A stretch of 64,000 nt of DNA from Bacteroidia bacterium (GTDB taxonomy: Bacteria; Bacteroidota; Bacteroidia; Flavobacteriales_D; Cryomorphaceae): the NCBI GenBank assembly GCA_030427905.1, contig JAUICL010000001.1:434001-498000 (forward strand), in the 5' to 3' direction. The notes under the pieces were generated by a model. The model saw nothing but the letters and a program-made list of their open reading frames with translations, was not told the origin of the DNA and did no database searches. The position numbers and the translations under genes are program-made. Shown piece after piece: positions 16,386 to 24,808 of the stretch. Within the stretch, counting starts at the first letter, position 1, and each line of letters starts with the position of its first letter.

Positions 16386-17806
16386 TGAAAAAAAGAACAA
16401 AAGTAGTTGCTACACTGGGGCCAGCCTCAAGCGACACCGAAACGATAAAAGCGATGATTCAGGCAGGTCTTGACGTATGCCGAATCAATTTTTCTCATGG
16501 AACGCATGAAGACCATGCAAAATCGATTGAAAATATTCGCCAGGCCGACGCAGAGCTCGGTACATTTACAGCTATTCTCGCAGACCTTCAGGGTCCAAAG
16601 CTGAGAGTTGGTGAGATTCCTGGTGATGCAATGGAGCTCGTTGAAGGCGAAGAGGTTGTTTTTACAACCAATGAGAAAAATGCTGGCGATGGCAAGCTAT
16701 ACATCACTTACCCACAGTTTGCCGAAGATGTAAAAGTTGGTGAGCGAATCTTGCTTGACGATGGGAAGCTCGTACTCGAAACGGTAAAGAGCGACAAAAA
16801 ATCGACGGTGCACGCCAAGATTATCAATGGCGGGATCTTGAAGAGTCGCAAGGGTGTAAACTTGCCCAACACCAAGATTTCTTTGCCATGCCTTACTAAG
16901 AAGGACAAGGAGGACTTAAACTTTGTACTCGATAAAGATGTCGACTGGATCGGACTTTCTTTTGTGCGTTCTGCGCGCGATATCATCGAGTTGAAACACA
17001 TCATCAAGACAAAGGAAAAGCACGCTCGTGTCGTGGCTAAAATAGAGAAGCCGGAGGCCATTCAAGACATTGACGACATCGTAAAGGAAACCGATGCACT
17101 GATGGTAGCACGTGGTGACCTGGGTGTAGAAATACCCCTTCAAAATGTTCCGCTCGCGCAGAAGATGATGATTAAGAAAGGGATCAAGAATGGGAAGCCG
17201 ATTATTGTCGCTACCCAGATGATGGAGAGCATGATTGAGAGCATCACCCCTTCTCGTGCGGAGGTAAATGACGTGGCTAATGCCGTTTTGGATGGAGCTG
17301 ATGCAGTCATGCTGAGCGCTGAGACATCTGTGGGTAAATACCCCGTGAAAGTGATTGAGACCATGTCGAAAATCGTTCAGGAAATAGAGTCGTCAGATCA
17401 AATCTATCACCACGAAGAAGCTCCAGATGAGGGAAAAGAAGATCGTTTCATTACCGATTCGATTTGTTACAACGCCACGCGTCTTTCCAAGCGAGTAAAA
17501 GCACGCGCTATAGTTACCATGACTTTCTCGGGCTACACGGGCTTTAAAATTTCGAGCCAACGCCCAGAAGCTGAGATTTTCGTCTTTACTGGAAATAAGC
17601 GGATCCTGACCCAAATGAGCCTTGTTTGGGGTGTGAGGGTGTTTTTCTACGACAAAATGGTGAGTACAGATCACACCATTGACGACATCAAGTACATTCT
17701 CAAAAAGGGCGAATATGTGAAGAAAGGCGATATGGTGATTCACCTTGCTAGTATGCCAATCAACGAAGCGGGGATGACCAATATGCTGAAGCTAGCGAAG
17801 GTTTAG
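16385..17806 (+). CDS. pyk: Pyruvate kinase
   Basis: A 473-residue glycolytic enzyme making pyruvate and ATP from phosphoenolpyruvate. Seen: the N-terminal TKVVATLGPASSDTE, ADLQGPKLRVG, the active-site stretch VVAKIEKPEAIQDIDDI, metal-site MVARGDLGVEIPLQNV and ATQMMESMIESITPSRAEVN. The C-terminal domain is complete. It is the last clear gene of the acpP-fabF-rnc block. Confidence 0.97.
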   Translation: MKKRTKVVATLGPASSDTETIKAMIQAGLDVCRINFSHGTHEDHAKSIENIRQADAELGTFTAILADLQGPKLRVGEIPGDAMELVEGEEVVFTTNEKNAGDGKLYITYPQFAEDVKVGERILLDDGKLVLETVKSDKKSTVHAKIINGGILKSRKGVNLPNTKISLPCLTKKDKEDLNFVLDKDVDWIGLSFVRSARDIIELKHIIKTKEKHARVVAKIEKPEAIQDIDDIVKETDALMVARGDLGVEIPLQNVPLAQKMMIKKGIKNGKPIIVATQMMESMIESITPSRAEVNDVANAVLDGADAVMLSAETSVGKYPVKVIETMSKIVQEIESSDQIYHHEEAPDEGKEDRFITDSICYNATRLSKRVKARAIVTMTFSGYTGFKISSQRPEAEIFVFTGNKRILTQMSLVWGVRVFFYDKMVSTDHTIDDIKYILKKGEYVKKGDMVIHLASMPINEAGMTNMLKLAKV

Positions 17807-17809
17807 CAA

Positions 17810-17935
17810 TTGATTTCAGAACGAGGAACACCGATTAACGATTTGAGAAGGGTATCGTGGTATTTACGTGAATACCCTATTCAAGTGAACTTTAAGAAAG
17901 CCCTGAAGGGGCGAGACAAGAAAGGTCGTAAATAA
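17810..17935 (+). CDS. Possible 41-residue small basic ORF after pyk
   Basis: A short open frame (TTG 17810, TAA 17933) in the same phase as pyk and separated from its TAG stop by one codon. The product begins LISERGTPINDLRRVSWYL and ends KKALKGRDKKGRK, very basic at the C-terminus. It resembles no family I recognise. It may be a small protein, a readthrough tail of pyruvate kinase or a chance frame. Confidence 0.25.
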   Translation: MISERGTPINDLRRVSWYLREYPIQVNFKKALKGRDKKGRK

Positions 17936-17969
17936 CGTGACCTTTGCGGAGTCAAGCAGAATTAACAAT

Positions 17970-17997
17970 AAAAAAGGCGCCTACCAGGCGCCTTTCA
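17970..17997. terminator. Bidirectional terminator overlapping the pheS stop codon
   Basis: AAAAAAGGCGCCT-ACC-AGGCGCCTTT: a 7-bp GC-rich stem with A and T runs on either side, so it can end both pyk and pheS transcripts. The 3' end of pheS, including its stop codon, is part of the stem and loop. Confidence 0.85.
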
Positions 17998-18994
17998 TTT
18001 GCTTCAAAAAGCGAATATCATTTTCGAACAGCATGCGAATGTCACCGATGCCAAATCGGTTCATGGCAATGCGCTCTATACCCATCCCAAAGGCAAATCC
18101 AGAATAGACATCAGGATCGATACCGCTGGCTTTTAAAACATTTGGGTCAACCATTCCACAACCCATAATCTCAAGCCATCCAGTACCCTTTGTGATGCGG
18201 TAATCAGTCTCGTTTTCTAAGCCCCAGTACACATCTACTTCAGCGCTAGGCTCTGTAAACGGGAAGTAGGATGGGCGAAGTCGAATCTTCGTTTTGCCAA
18301 AAAATGCCTTCGCAAAATATTCAATGGTTTGCTTCATGTCGGCGAAGCTCACGCCCTTATCGATGTATAGTCCTTCTACTTGATGAAAAATGCAGTGCGA
18401 TCTAGATGAAATGGCCTCATTTCGATATACTCGACCTGGAGCGATAATTCGAATCGGTGGCTTCTGAGATTCCATGACCCGAACTTGCACGGAAGATGTA
18501 TGCGTTCGAAGCGCCATATCTGGATTTTTCTCGATAAAGAATGTGTCCTGCATATCGCGAGCGGGGTGCTCTTCCGGAAAGTTAAGCGCGGAGAAGTTGT
18601 GCCAGTCGTCTTCGATCTCTGGACCTTCAGCAATGCTAAAACCGATGCGTTGGAAGATGGCTTCAATCTCCCTTCTCACCATCGAGACAGGATGCTCACT
18701 TCCAAGCTCTTCTTCTCCGGATGGCCGCGTAGGGTCAACACCTGGGCCGCCTGCCTGCTCATTCGATGACATAGCATCTTTCAACACATCAATCTTTTCC
18801 TGAACAGCTGTTTTCAGCTGATTTAAACGTTGGCCAAAAGCCTTGCGTTCGCTTGGTTCAACATCTTTTATGGTCGCCGAAAGATCTTTGATTAACCCCT
18901 TCTTCCCCAAAAACTTCAGCCTAAAGGCCTCGAGCTCTTCTGCACTTGAAGCCGAGAAGGCTTCTATCTCTTTGAGCAATTCTTCTTGACTCAT
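17981..18994 (-). CDS. pheS: Phenylalanine-tRNA ligase alpha subunit
   Basis: A 337-residue class II synthetase subunit that forms an alpha2-beta2 enzyme with PheT, which is not in this window. Seen: the N-terminal coiled-coil arm, motif 1 region FPEEHPARDMQDTFF, motif 2 PGRVYRNEAISSRSH, and motif 3 GFAFGMGIERIAMNRFGI. The ATG overlaps the upstream cyclophilin stop by four bases. Confidence 0.97.
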   Translation of the reverse strand: MSQEELLKEIEAFSASSAEELEAFRLKFLGKKGLIKDLSATIKDVEPSERKAFGQRLNQLKTAVQEKIDVLKDAMSSNEQAGGPGVDPTRPSGEEELGSEHPVSMVRREIEAIFQRIGFSIAEGPEIEDDWHNFSALNFPEEHPARDMQDTFFIEKNPDMALRTHTSSVQVRVMESQKPPIRIIAPGRVYRNEAISSRSHCIFHQVEGLYIDKGVSFADMKQTIEYFAKAFFGKTKIRLRPSYFPFTEPSAEVDVYWGLENETDYRITKGTGWLEIMGCGMVDPNVLKASGIDPDVYSGFAFGMGIERIAMNRFGIGDIRMLFENDIRFLKQMKGAW

Positions 18995-19719
18995 GGCATT
19001 TTCATTTTAACCACTTTCATGGTCATTTCAATATCTTCTAATGGTCTATTACTTCTATTGGTTTTTTGAGCAGCAATAGAATCAATTATATCCAGTCCGC
19101 TGATTACTTCACCAAACACCGTGTAAGAACCATCCAAATGGGGTGTGCCACCAATGGTTTCGTAAATTTCTTTCTGCTCATCAGTATATCCGTTGAATCC
19201 AGGCTCAGACTTCTTGCGGCTGGATTCGATGTTGGCGAGATTTTGCTCTGGAACTGGATTCCCTTGCACAATATAGAACTGTGACCCCGATGATTCGCGC
19301 TGCGGATTCACGGCATCGCCTTGTCGAGCAGCTGAAAGCGCCCCCTTTTTGTGAATGTGGTTTGGGTAAATTTCAGCTGGAATCGTGTAGCCGGGCCCTC
19401 CACGACCGAGCATGGCATTGGGCTTTGCGCCCTTCGATTTTGGGTCACCACCTTGAACCATGAAGCCAGAAATGACTCTGTGGAACAAGAGCTCATCGTA
19501 AAACCCTTCATTGACGAGCTTTAGGAAGTTTTGTTTGTGAATAGGGGTATCATCGTAAAGCATCAAAGTCATGTCACCAAACTTCGTTGATAAAACAACC
19601 ATATCTACCTTTTTCTCGTCTTCACTGTGCACGAAAGACAATGCTCCGAAACTCAAAACCCCTAAAACCAGTACAATAATGGCTGATTGTTTAGAAAGTG
19701 CGCTCTTAAATATTTTCAT
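18991..19719 (-). CDS. Membrane-anchored cyclophilin-type peptidylprolyl isomerase
   Basis: A 242-residue prolyl isomerase exported by an N-terminal helix (SAIIVLVLGVLSFGALSF) that may stay as an anchor. The cyclophilin core shows FHRVISGFMVQGGDP, SSGSQFYIVQG and HLDGSYTVFGEVISGLDIID. It probably helps fold proteins in the periplasm. It is directly upstream of and overlapping pheS. Confidence 0.93.
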   Translation of the reverse strand: MKIFKSALSKQSAIIVLVLGVLSFGALSFVHSEDEKKVDMVVLSTKFGDMTLMLYDDTPIHKQNFLKLVNEGFYDELLFHRVISGFMVQGGDPKSKGAKPNAMLGRGGPGYTIPAEIYPNHIHKKGALSAARQGDAVNPQRESSGSQFYIVQGNPVPEQNLANIESSRKKSEPGFNGYTDEQKEIYETIGGTPHLDGSYTVFGEVISGLDIIDSIAAQKTNRSNRPLEDIEMTMKVVKMKMP

Positions 19720-19764
19720 AAATTTGAATTCTCGCCGAAATGCGAAATTAAGAAACCGATTACA

Positions 19765-20160
19765 ATGAAAAATCGCTTAGCTGTTTTATTTACGATTTGT
19801 CTTATTGCTTTCACAAACTCAGGTTGTGAAAAAGAAGAAGACACTATTGCGCAAGTGCGTGTGGTAACCCTAGCAGGTGTTGCAGTCGCTGGAGCAGAAG
19901 TTCGCTTGTTTGGACAAGGTACAGTTGACCAGTCGCAAGTAGGGGATATCCGAATTGATGAGACGCAATACACGTTGAGCAATGGAATCGCTGAGTTTGA
20001 TTTTACAGATCTATATGTGCCGGGTCAAAGTGGTTTCGCCGTTTTGAATGTGGAAATCACCAAAGAGTTTCCGGATAGTACGTCTTATTTGGAGGGGACT
20101 TTTAAAATCGAAGAAGAGAAAACGAACTCTAAAACCTTCGTTCTAGGCTCATCCGATTAA
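19765..20160 (+). CDS. Small putative lipoprotein of unknown function
   Basis: A 131-residue protein with a signal sequence and lipobox (FTNSGC, Cys as lipid site). The mature part looks like a single beta-sandwich domain (VRVVTLAGVAVAGAEVRLF, later FAVLNVEITKEF), similar in style to carboxypeptidase-regulatory-like folds. The frame is open from 19687, but ATG 19765 puts the signal peptide at the N-terminus. No function can be assigned. Confidence 0.75.
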   Translation: MKNRLAVLFTICLIAFTNSGCEKEEDTIAQVRVVTLAGVAVAGAEVRLFGQGTVDQSQVGDIRIDETQYTLSNGIAEFDFTDLYVPGQSGFAVLNVEITKEFPDSTSYLEGTFKIEEEKTNSKTFVLGSSD

Positions 20161-20495
20161 GCCCAAGCTTCTTCGAAATAATCAACGACAGCTCTTCGCA
20201 TCAGCTCTTTTTGTTCTTGATCGCTCAAGAAAGGAAGCTTCTTAATATTTTTGAAGTGTGGCCATCGGTCATCGTCAAAATGCGAAAACTCATAATATCC
20301 ATACGGAGTTAAGACTGAGCATATGCCGATGTGCATTAAGTCGAGCTTTTCATCTTTCTTGAACCGGCGCTTTCCTTGCCCCAACTCTTGTACTCCGATT
20401 AAGAACAAGATCGTTTCCAAATCGGGCACTTCTCCAAAGTTTTCAGATAGCTTTTCCGTCAAGCTTTTCCACTTCGTTTCGAATTCGAAATCCAT
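20157..20495 (-). CDS. Conserved hypothetical protein
   Basis: A 112-residue soluble protein, MDFEFETKWKSLTEKLSENF to VVDYFEEAWA, with a central LETILFLIGVQELGQG segment. A longer frame reaches 20519, but the perfect promoter element TATCTTTG lies between the two candidate starts, so the ATG at 20495 is chosen. I recognise the style of a Bacteroidota-specific family but cannot name a function. It converges with the lipoprotein gene with a four-base overlap. Confidence 0.75.
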   Translation of the reverse strand: MDFEFETKWKSLTEKLSENFGEVPDLETILFLIGVQELGQGKRRFKKDEKLDLMHIGICSVLTPYGYYEFSHFDDDRWPHFKNIKKLPFLSDQEQKELMRRAVVDYFEEAWA

Positions 20496-20499
20496 AGCG

Positions 20500-20507
20500 C
20501 AAAGATA
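20500..20507 (-). promoter_or_regulatory. -7 promoter element; message probably leaderless or nearly so
   Basis: Minus-strand TATCTTTG ends four bases before the ATG at 20495. With the usual distance from this element to the transcript start, the mRNA would begin at or next to the start codon. Confidence 0.6.
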
Positions 20508-20557
20508 CCATCTCTCCATGGTTTAAGCACTTTATTTATCCGTATATTGGTACGACG

Positions 20558-21277
20558 ATGCTAGCCCATATCAGCCCATATAATATTCTCTACCTCGATA
20601 TCGAGACTGTGCCAGCAGTGTTTGATTTTAGCGAGCTTAAAGATGATGTAAAAGAGCTGTGGTCTTTGAAAACGCGATTTATTCAAGAGCGTGAAGAGAA
20701 GACTGCTGAAGAAGTGTACGACAGAGCTGGAATTTACGCTGAGTTTGGGAAAGTAGTTTGCATTTCTACGGCCTTTGTCTTTCCGAGAGATGGAGTAAGC
20801 TGCATTCGCGTGAAGTCATTTTACGGAGATGATGAAGCGAAACTTTTGAAGGATTTTGGAGTCATGCTCGACAACCACTTTGCGGGAAATGAAAAGTATC
20901 TCTGCGGACACAATGTCAAGGAGTTTGATGTACCCTTTTTGGCAAGGCGCATGTTGATCAACGGTTTAGAGCTTCCTGAAAAAATCAATATACCGGGCAA
21001 AAAACCTTGGGAAGTCCAGTTTTTGGACACTATGGAGCTCTGGAAATTTGGTGACTACAAGCACTTCACTTCTCTCAATTTATTGGCCAATATTTTTGGG
21101 ATTCCCACACCCAAAGATGACATCTCTGGTGCGGATGTTGGAAGAGTATACTGGGAAGAAAAAGATTTGGAGCGAATACGCGTTTATTGCGAAAAGGACA
21201 CTATTACCGTGGCGCAACTCATGCACAAATTCAAAAATATACCGCTTGTTGATGAAGGGAATATTGAAGTGGTTTAG
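20558..21277 (+). CDS. Predicted 3'-5' exonuclease of the PolB-exonuclease-like family
   Basis: A 239-residue DnaQ-fold nuclease similar to the exonuclease domain of family B DNA polymerases. The metal-binding acids are visible: Asp and Glu in NILYLDIETVPAV, Asp in CGHNVKEFDVPFLARRML and Asp in RVYCEKDTITVAQLMHKF. It has no polymerase part. Its biological role is not established. It overlaps the start of the next gene by 26 bases. Confidence 0.88.
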   Translation: MLAHISPYNILYLDIETVPAVFDFSELKDDVKELWSLKTRFIQEREEKTAEEVYDRAGIYAEFGKVVCISTAFVFPRDGVSCIRVKSFYGDDEAKLLKDFGVMLDNHFAGNEKYLCGHNVKEFDVPFLARRMLINGLELPEKINIPGKKPWEVQFLDTMELWKFGDYKHFTSLNLLANIFGIPTPKDDISGADVGRVYWEEKDLERIRVYCEKDTITVAQLMHKFKNIPLVDEGNIEVV

Positions 21278-21773
21278 CGTAGCACTTTTGTTTACGGCGT
21301 GCAGCCCCCAGCCCAAACAAGAAGTTGATGTTTGCCGAGCAATTGTAGTACCGGAAGCTAATGGCTTAATCAGGGGCGCCAAAATGGGCATGACTCAGGA
21401 AGAGCTGAAAGCGGTGGAATCTGGCACGCTAGTGGCTGAGAGCGATTCCCTCTTGTTCTACCAAGCAGGGTTCGTAATCGACGATACAGTAAATGCCAAC
21501 GTATTTTACTCCTTCGACTCCTTTGGCTTATTTGAAATCCAACTAGACCTATACCGAGTCCAAACCAAGTGGCCGAGCGATCAACTCAAGGATTTAGACA
21601 GGTGCTTCACTTCGGCTTTTGGTGAATACGATAGCCTGGGAAGCACAAAAAGATGGACGACCATAAGTGGCTCAAATAGCGTAATAGAAATATCTTTGGG
21701 TCTTGAGTTAGATCAGGATGACAAGCCTTTTCTCAGCTTAAACTTTTTGGAGCCACTTGATGACCGATTCTAA
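21252..21773 (+). CDS. Putative lipoprotein of unknown function
   Basis: A 173-residue protein with a short signal peptide and lipobox (VALLFTAC). The rest is an acidic mixed alpha/beta domain without a recognised motif. The start ATG at 21252 lies inside the exonuclease gene; an open frame exists further upstream, but only this ATG places the lipobox correctly. Its stop lies within the first codons of the ABC ATPase gene, so three genes overlap in a chain. Confidence 0.72.
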   Translation: MKGILKWFSVALLFTACSPQPKQEVDVCRAIVVPEANGLIRGAKMGMTQEELKAVESGTLVAESDSLLFYQAGFVIDDTVNANVFYSFDSFGLFEIQLDLYRVQTKWPSDQLKDLDRCFTSAFGEYDSLGSTKRWTTISGSNSVIEISLGLELDQDDKPFLSLNFLEPLDDRF

Positions 21774-23439
21774 ACCGATTCTTTCCGTAAAAAACTTAAC
21801 CCTTGCCTTCAGTGATGATGGCCCACCGGCTGTTGAGGGTATAACGTTTGATCTTTCGGAAGGAGAAGCCCTTGGCATTGTCGGAGAGTCGGGGTCGGGT
21901 AAGAGTTTGACTTCTCTCGCTGTCATGGGGCTCTTGCCTAAGCAAGCGATCATCCGGTCTGGAAATATAGAGTTGAACACGGGCGAAGAGAGCCTTGAGT
22001 TGACCGAGACCAACGAAGAAGATCAGCAAAAGCTGCGCGGTAAGGCGGTGGCTATGGTTTTTCAAGAACCAATGACTTCTTTAAATCCATCGCATACCTG
22101 CGGCCGACAGGTGCAAGAAGCCATAGAGAACCATACAGAGCTGAGTGGGAGCGAAGCTAAGAAGCGCGTCATCGAACTGTTTGAAGACGTCCTTCTCCCA
22201 AGACCCGAAGAGATTTACGACTCCTACCCACACCAAATATCTGGCGGGCAGAAGCAGCGGGTCATGATCGCTATGGCACTGAGCTGCGACCCAAAAGTGA
22301 TTATTGCAGATGAGCCGACCACGGCATTGGACGTTACCGTTCAAAAGCAAGTCCTGGAGATTCTTAAAAACCTTTGCCAGAAAAACAATACGGCTTTGAT
22401 TTTCATCACCCACGACTTGGGCGTGGTAGCCGATATTGCTAGCCGCGTGATGGTGATGTATCGAGGAAAAGTGCTTGAATCGGGACCAACGGACCAGATT
22501 TTTCACAACCCATCAGAGCCATACACCAAAGCCCTGATCGAATGCAGACCCCGTTTGGATAAGAATCCGAAGCGCCTTCCGGTTGTCGCCGACTTTTTGA
22601 ATCAAACGGAGCCGAAGCAAGATTCCGAAAGACATTTTGAAGAAGCGAGCCGAGAAGTCCTTATGTCGATCCAAAACCTAAACGTTTGGTACCCAAAGGA
22701 GCGAAACTGGCTCGGCAAGCCGAAGAGTTATCTCAAGGCTGTTGATGACGTGAGCTTGGAAGTTTTCAAGGGAGAGACCCTCGGGCTTGTTGGAGAGTCG
22801 GGGTGTGGTAAGTCGACGCTGGGCAAGACCTTAGTTCGGCTACTAGACCCACAGAGCGGCCAAATTCTCTTCAAAGGGCAGGATATTGCCCAACTCGATG
22901 AACGACGGATAAAACCCCTGCGAAGGTCCATGCAGTTGATTTTCCAGGATCCATATGCTTCATTAAACCCACGTTTTACGGTAGAGCAAACGCTGACCGA
23001 ACCCATGGTCGTGCACGGTGTTGGTTCGAATAGATCTGAGCGAAAGCAGTTGATTAGCGACACACTCGATAAAGTCGGTCTCCCGCAAGAATCCCTTAGC
23101 AAATACCCACATCAATTTTCGGGAGGGCAAAGGCAGCGTATCTGTATAGCAAGAGCCTTGGTGCTACGGCCGGAGTTTATCGTTTGCGATGAGTCGGTGT
23201 CAGCGCTCGACGTGTCGGTACAGGCTATGGTACTCAATTTGCTAAACGACCTGAAAGACGAATTGGATCTCACATACATTTTTGTCTCACACGACCTCTC
23301 GGTGGTCAAGTACATGTCTGACCGCATCGCCGTGATGCGATCGGGAAAGATATTGGAGTTAGGTTCTGGTGAAGAAGTCTACAAAAACCCGAAGACGGAA
23401 TACACAAAGACTTTGATTGCCTCTATTCCACAGGTTTAA
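21760..23439 (+). CDS. ABC transporter ATPase with two nucleotide-binding domains (peptide/nickel uptake type)
   Basis: About 559 residues containing two complete ABC ATPase domains, like YejF or fused DppD-DppF. Domain 1: Walker [13 protein letters not shown], signature [14 protein letters not shown], Walker [13 protein letters not shown]. Domain 2 from about residue 310: Walker [14 protein letters not shown], signature [14 protein letters not shown], Walker [13 protein letters not shown]. The oligopeptide-type C-terminal extension after domain 1 is present. No permease or binding protein lies nearby, so the partners are elsewhere. ATG 21760 is preferred over TTG 21757. Confidence 0.93.
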   Translation: MTDSKPILSVKNLTLAFSDDGPPAVEGITFDLSEGEALGIVGESGSGKSLTSLAVMGLLPKQAIIRSGNIELNTGEESLELTETNEEDQQKLRGKAVAMVFQEPMTSLNPSHTCGRQVQEAIENHTELSGSEAKKRVIELFEDVLLPRPEEIYDSYPHQISGGQKQRVMIAMALSCDPKVIIADEPTTALDVTVQKQVLEILKNLCQKNNTALIFITHDLGVVADIASRVMVMYRGKVLESGPTDQIFHNPSEPYTKALIECRPRLDKNPKRLPVVADFLNQTEPKQDSERHFEEASREVLMSIQNLNVWYPKERNWLGKPKSYLKAVDDVSLEVFKGETLGLVGESGCGKSTLGKTLVRLLDPQSGQILFKGQDIAQLDERRIKPLRRSMQLIFQDPYASLNPRFTVEQTLTEPMVVHGVGSNRSERKQLISDTLDKVGLPQESLSKYPHQFSGGQRQRICIARALVLRPEFIVCDESVSALDVSVQAMVLNLLNDLKDELDLTYIFVSHDLSVVKYMSDRIAVMRSGKILELGSGEEVYKNPKTEYTKTLIASIPQV

Positions 23440-24099
23440 TTAAAGGGCGACTTCTGAAACATTATCCGGAACAATAAGCTTTCCTTCTGTCTTCGACTTC
23501 ACTTCTTCTACGGTTACTCCTGGAGCAACTTCCAGAAGGATAAAACCACCATCTGGAGACACTTCCAAAACGGCCAGATCAGTCACAATCTTTTTGACAC
23601 AGCCTACGCCTGTTAGCGGCAAAGAACAAGACTTTAAGAGTTTGCTTTCTCCAGCTTTGTTGGTGTGCGTCATGGCAACGATGATGTTCTCGGCTGAAGC
23701 AACTAAATCCATCGCTCCACCCATTCCCTTCACCATTTTTCCCGGGATTTTCCAATTGGCGATATCGCCATTCTCAGAAACTTCCATCGCACCCAAAACA
23801 GTAAGCTGCACGTGTTGTCCACGAATCATTGCAAAGCTCATAGCCGAGTCAAAAAACGAAGCTCCGTCTTTTACGGTGATGGTTTGCTTTCCGGCGTTGA
23901 TCAGATCGGCATCTTCTTCTCCTTCTACTGGAAATGGGCCCATTCCAAGGACACCATTCTCCGATTGAAACTCCACAGTCATGCCCTCGGGCACATGGTT
24001 GGCAACAAGCGTTGGTATCCCGATACCCAGGTTCACATAGTAACCGTCTTTCAGTTCTTTAGCGATTCGTTTCGCAATTCCGTTTTTATCTAGTGCCAT
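23440..24099 (-). CDS. scoB: 3-oxoacid CoA-transferase subunit B
   Basis: A 219-residue subunit of a succinyl-CoA:3-ketoacid (or acetoacetate) CoA transferase. The catalytic Glu is in the motif SENGVLGMGPFP, and GMGGAMDLV and TDLAVLEVSPDGG are family features. It makes acetoacetyl-CoA from ketone bodies or related acids. It follows subunit A after 2 bases and abuts the converging ABC gene without a gap. Confidence 0.93.
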   Translation of the reverse strand: MALDKNGIAKRIAKELKDGYYVNLGIGIPTLVANHVPEGMTVEFQSENGVLGMGPFPVEGEEDADLINAGKQTITVKDGASFFDSAMSFAMIRGQHVQLTVLGAMEVSENGDIANWKIPGKMVKGMGGAMDLVASAENIIVAMTHTNKAGESKLLKSCSLPLTGVGCVKKIVTDLAVLEVSPDGGFILLEVAPGVTVEEVKSKTEGKLIVPDNVSEVAL

Positions 24100-24101
24100 G
24101 A

Positions 24102-24797
24102 TTATGCCTGTCTTGTGGTTCGTTGTTCAATCCGCTTTTCAAACTTCTCTCCCTGGAAAATGCGCTGAACGAAAATTCCCGGTGTGTGGATCGCATTCGG
24201 GTCGAGCTCACCAGCCGGCACGAGCTCTTCTACTTCGGCGATGGTGATCTTACCAGCCATCGCCATGAGTGGATTGAAGTTGCGAGCCGTAGCTTTGAAA
24301 ATCAGATTTCCTTCAGTATCGCCTTTCCATGCCTTTACGATGGCAAATGGAGCATCGAAAGCATGCTCCATCACGTACATTTTCCCGTTAAACTCTCTCG
24401 TTTCTTTTCCTTCGGCAACTTCGGTACCGTAACCAGCAGGTGTAAAAAAGGCTGGAATACCGGCTCCAGTGGCGCGGCACCGCTCGGCAAGCGTTCCTTG
24501 TGGAATGAGCTCTACATCCAATTCGCCGCTGAGCATCTGCCGCTCAAACTCTTTGTTTTCGCCAACATAAGAAGAGATCATCTTCTTGATCTGCTTTTTT
24601 TGAAGGAGCAAGCCAAGCCCAAAATCATCGACTCCGGCATTGTTCGAAATGCAAGTGAGCCCCGAGATATCGGTCTTCGTAAGGGCTTCGATGCAGTTTT
24701 CTGGAATTCCACATAGGCCAAAACCACCGAGCATTAGAGTCATTCCTGACTCTATGCCTTTGATGGCTTCTTCGGCGCTATTTACAACTTTATTCAT
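24102..24797 (-). CDS. scoA: 3-oxoacid CoA-transferase subunit A
   Basis: A 231-residue partner of the B subunit. Seen: [35 protein letters not shown], the glycine-rich [21 protein letters not shown]. The frame is open up to 24872, but the ATG at 24797 ([12 protein letters not shown]) is the family start, and the extension would run into the PBP1A gene. Only 11 bases separate it from PBP1A upstream on the same strand. Confidence 0.93.
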   Translation of the reverse strand: MNKVVNSAEEAIKGIESGMTLMLGGFGLCGIPENCIEALTKTDISGLTCISNNAGVDDFGLGLLLQKKQIKKMISSYVGENKEFERQMLSGELDVELIPQGTLAERCRATGAGIPAFFTPAGYGTEVAEGKETREFNGKMYVMEHAFDAPFAIVKAWKGDTEGNLIFKATARNFNPLMAMAGKITIAEVEELVPAGELDPNAIHTPGIFVQRIFQGEKFEKRIEQRTTRQA

Positions 24798-24808
24798 TCT
24801 CTCAAGTT

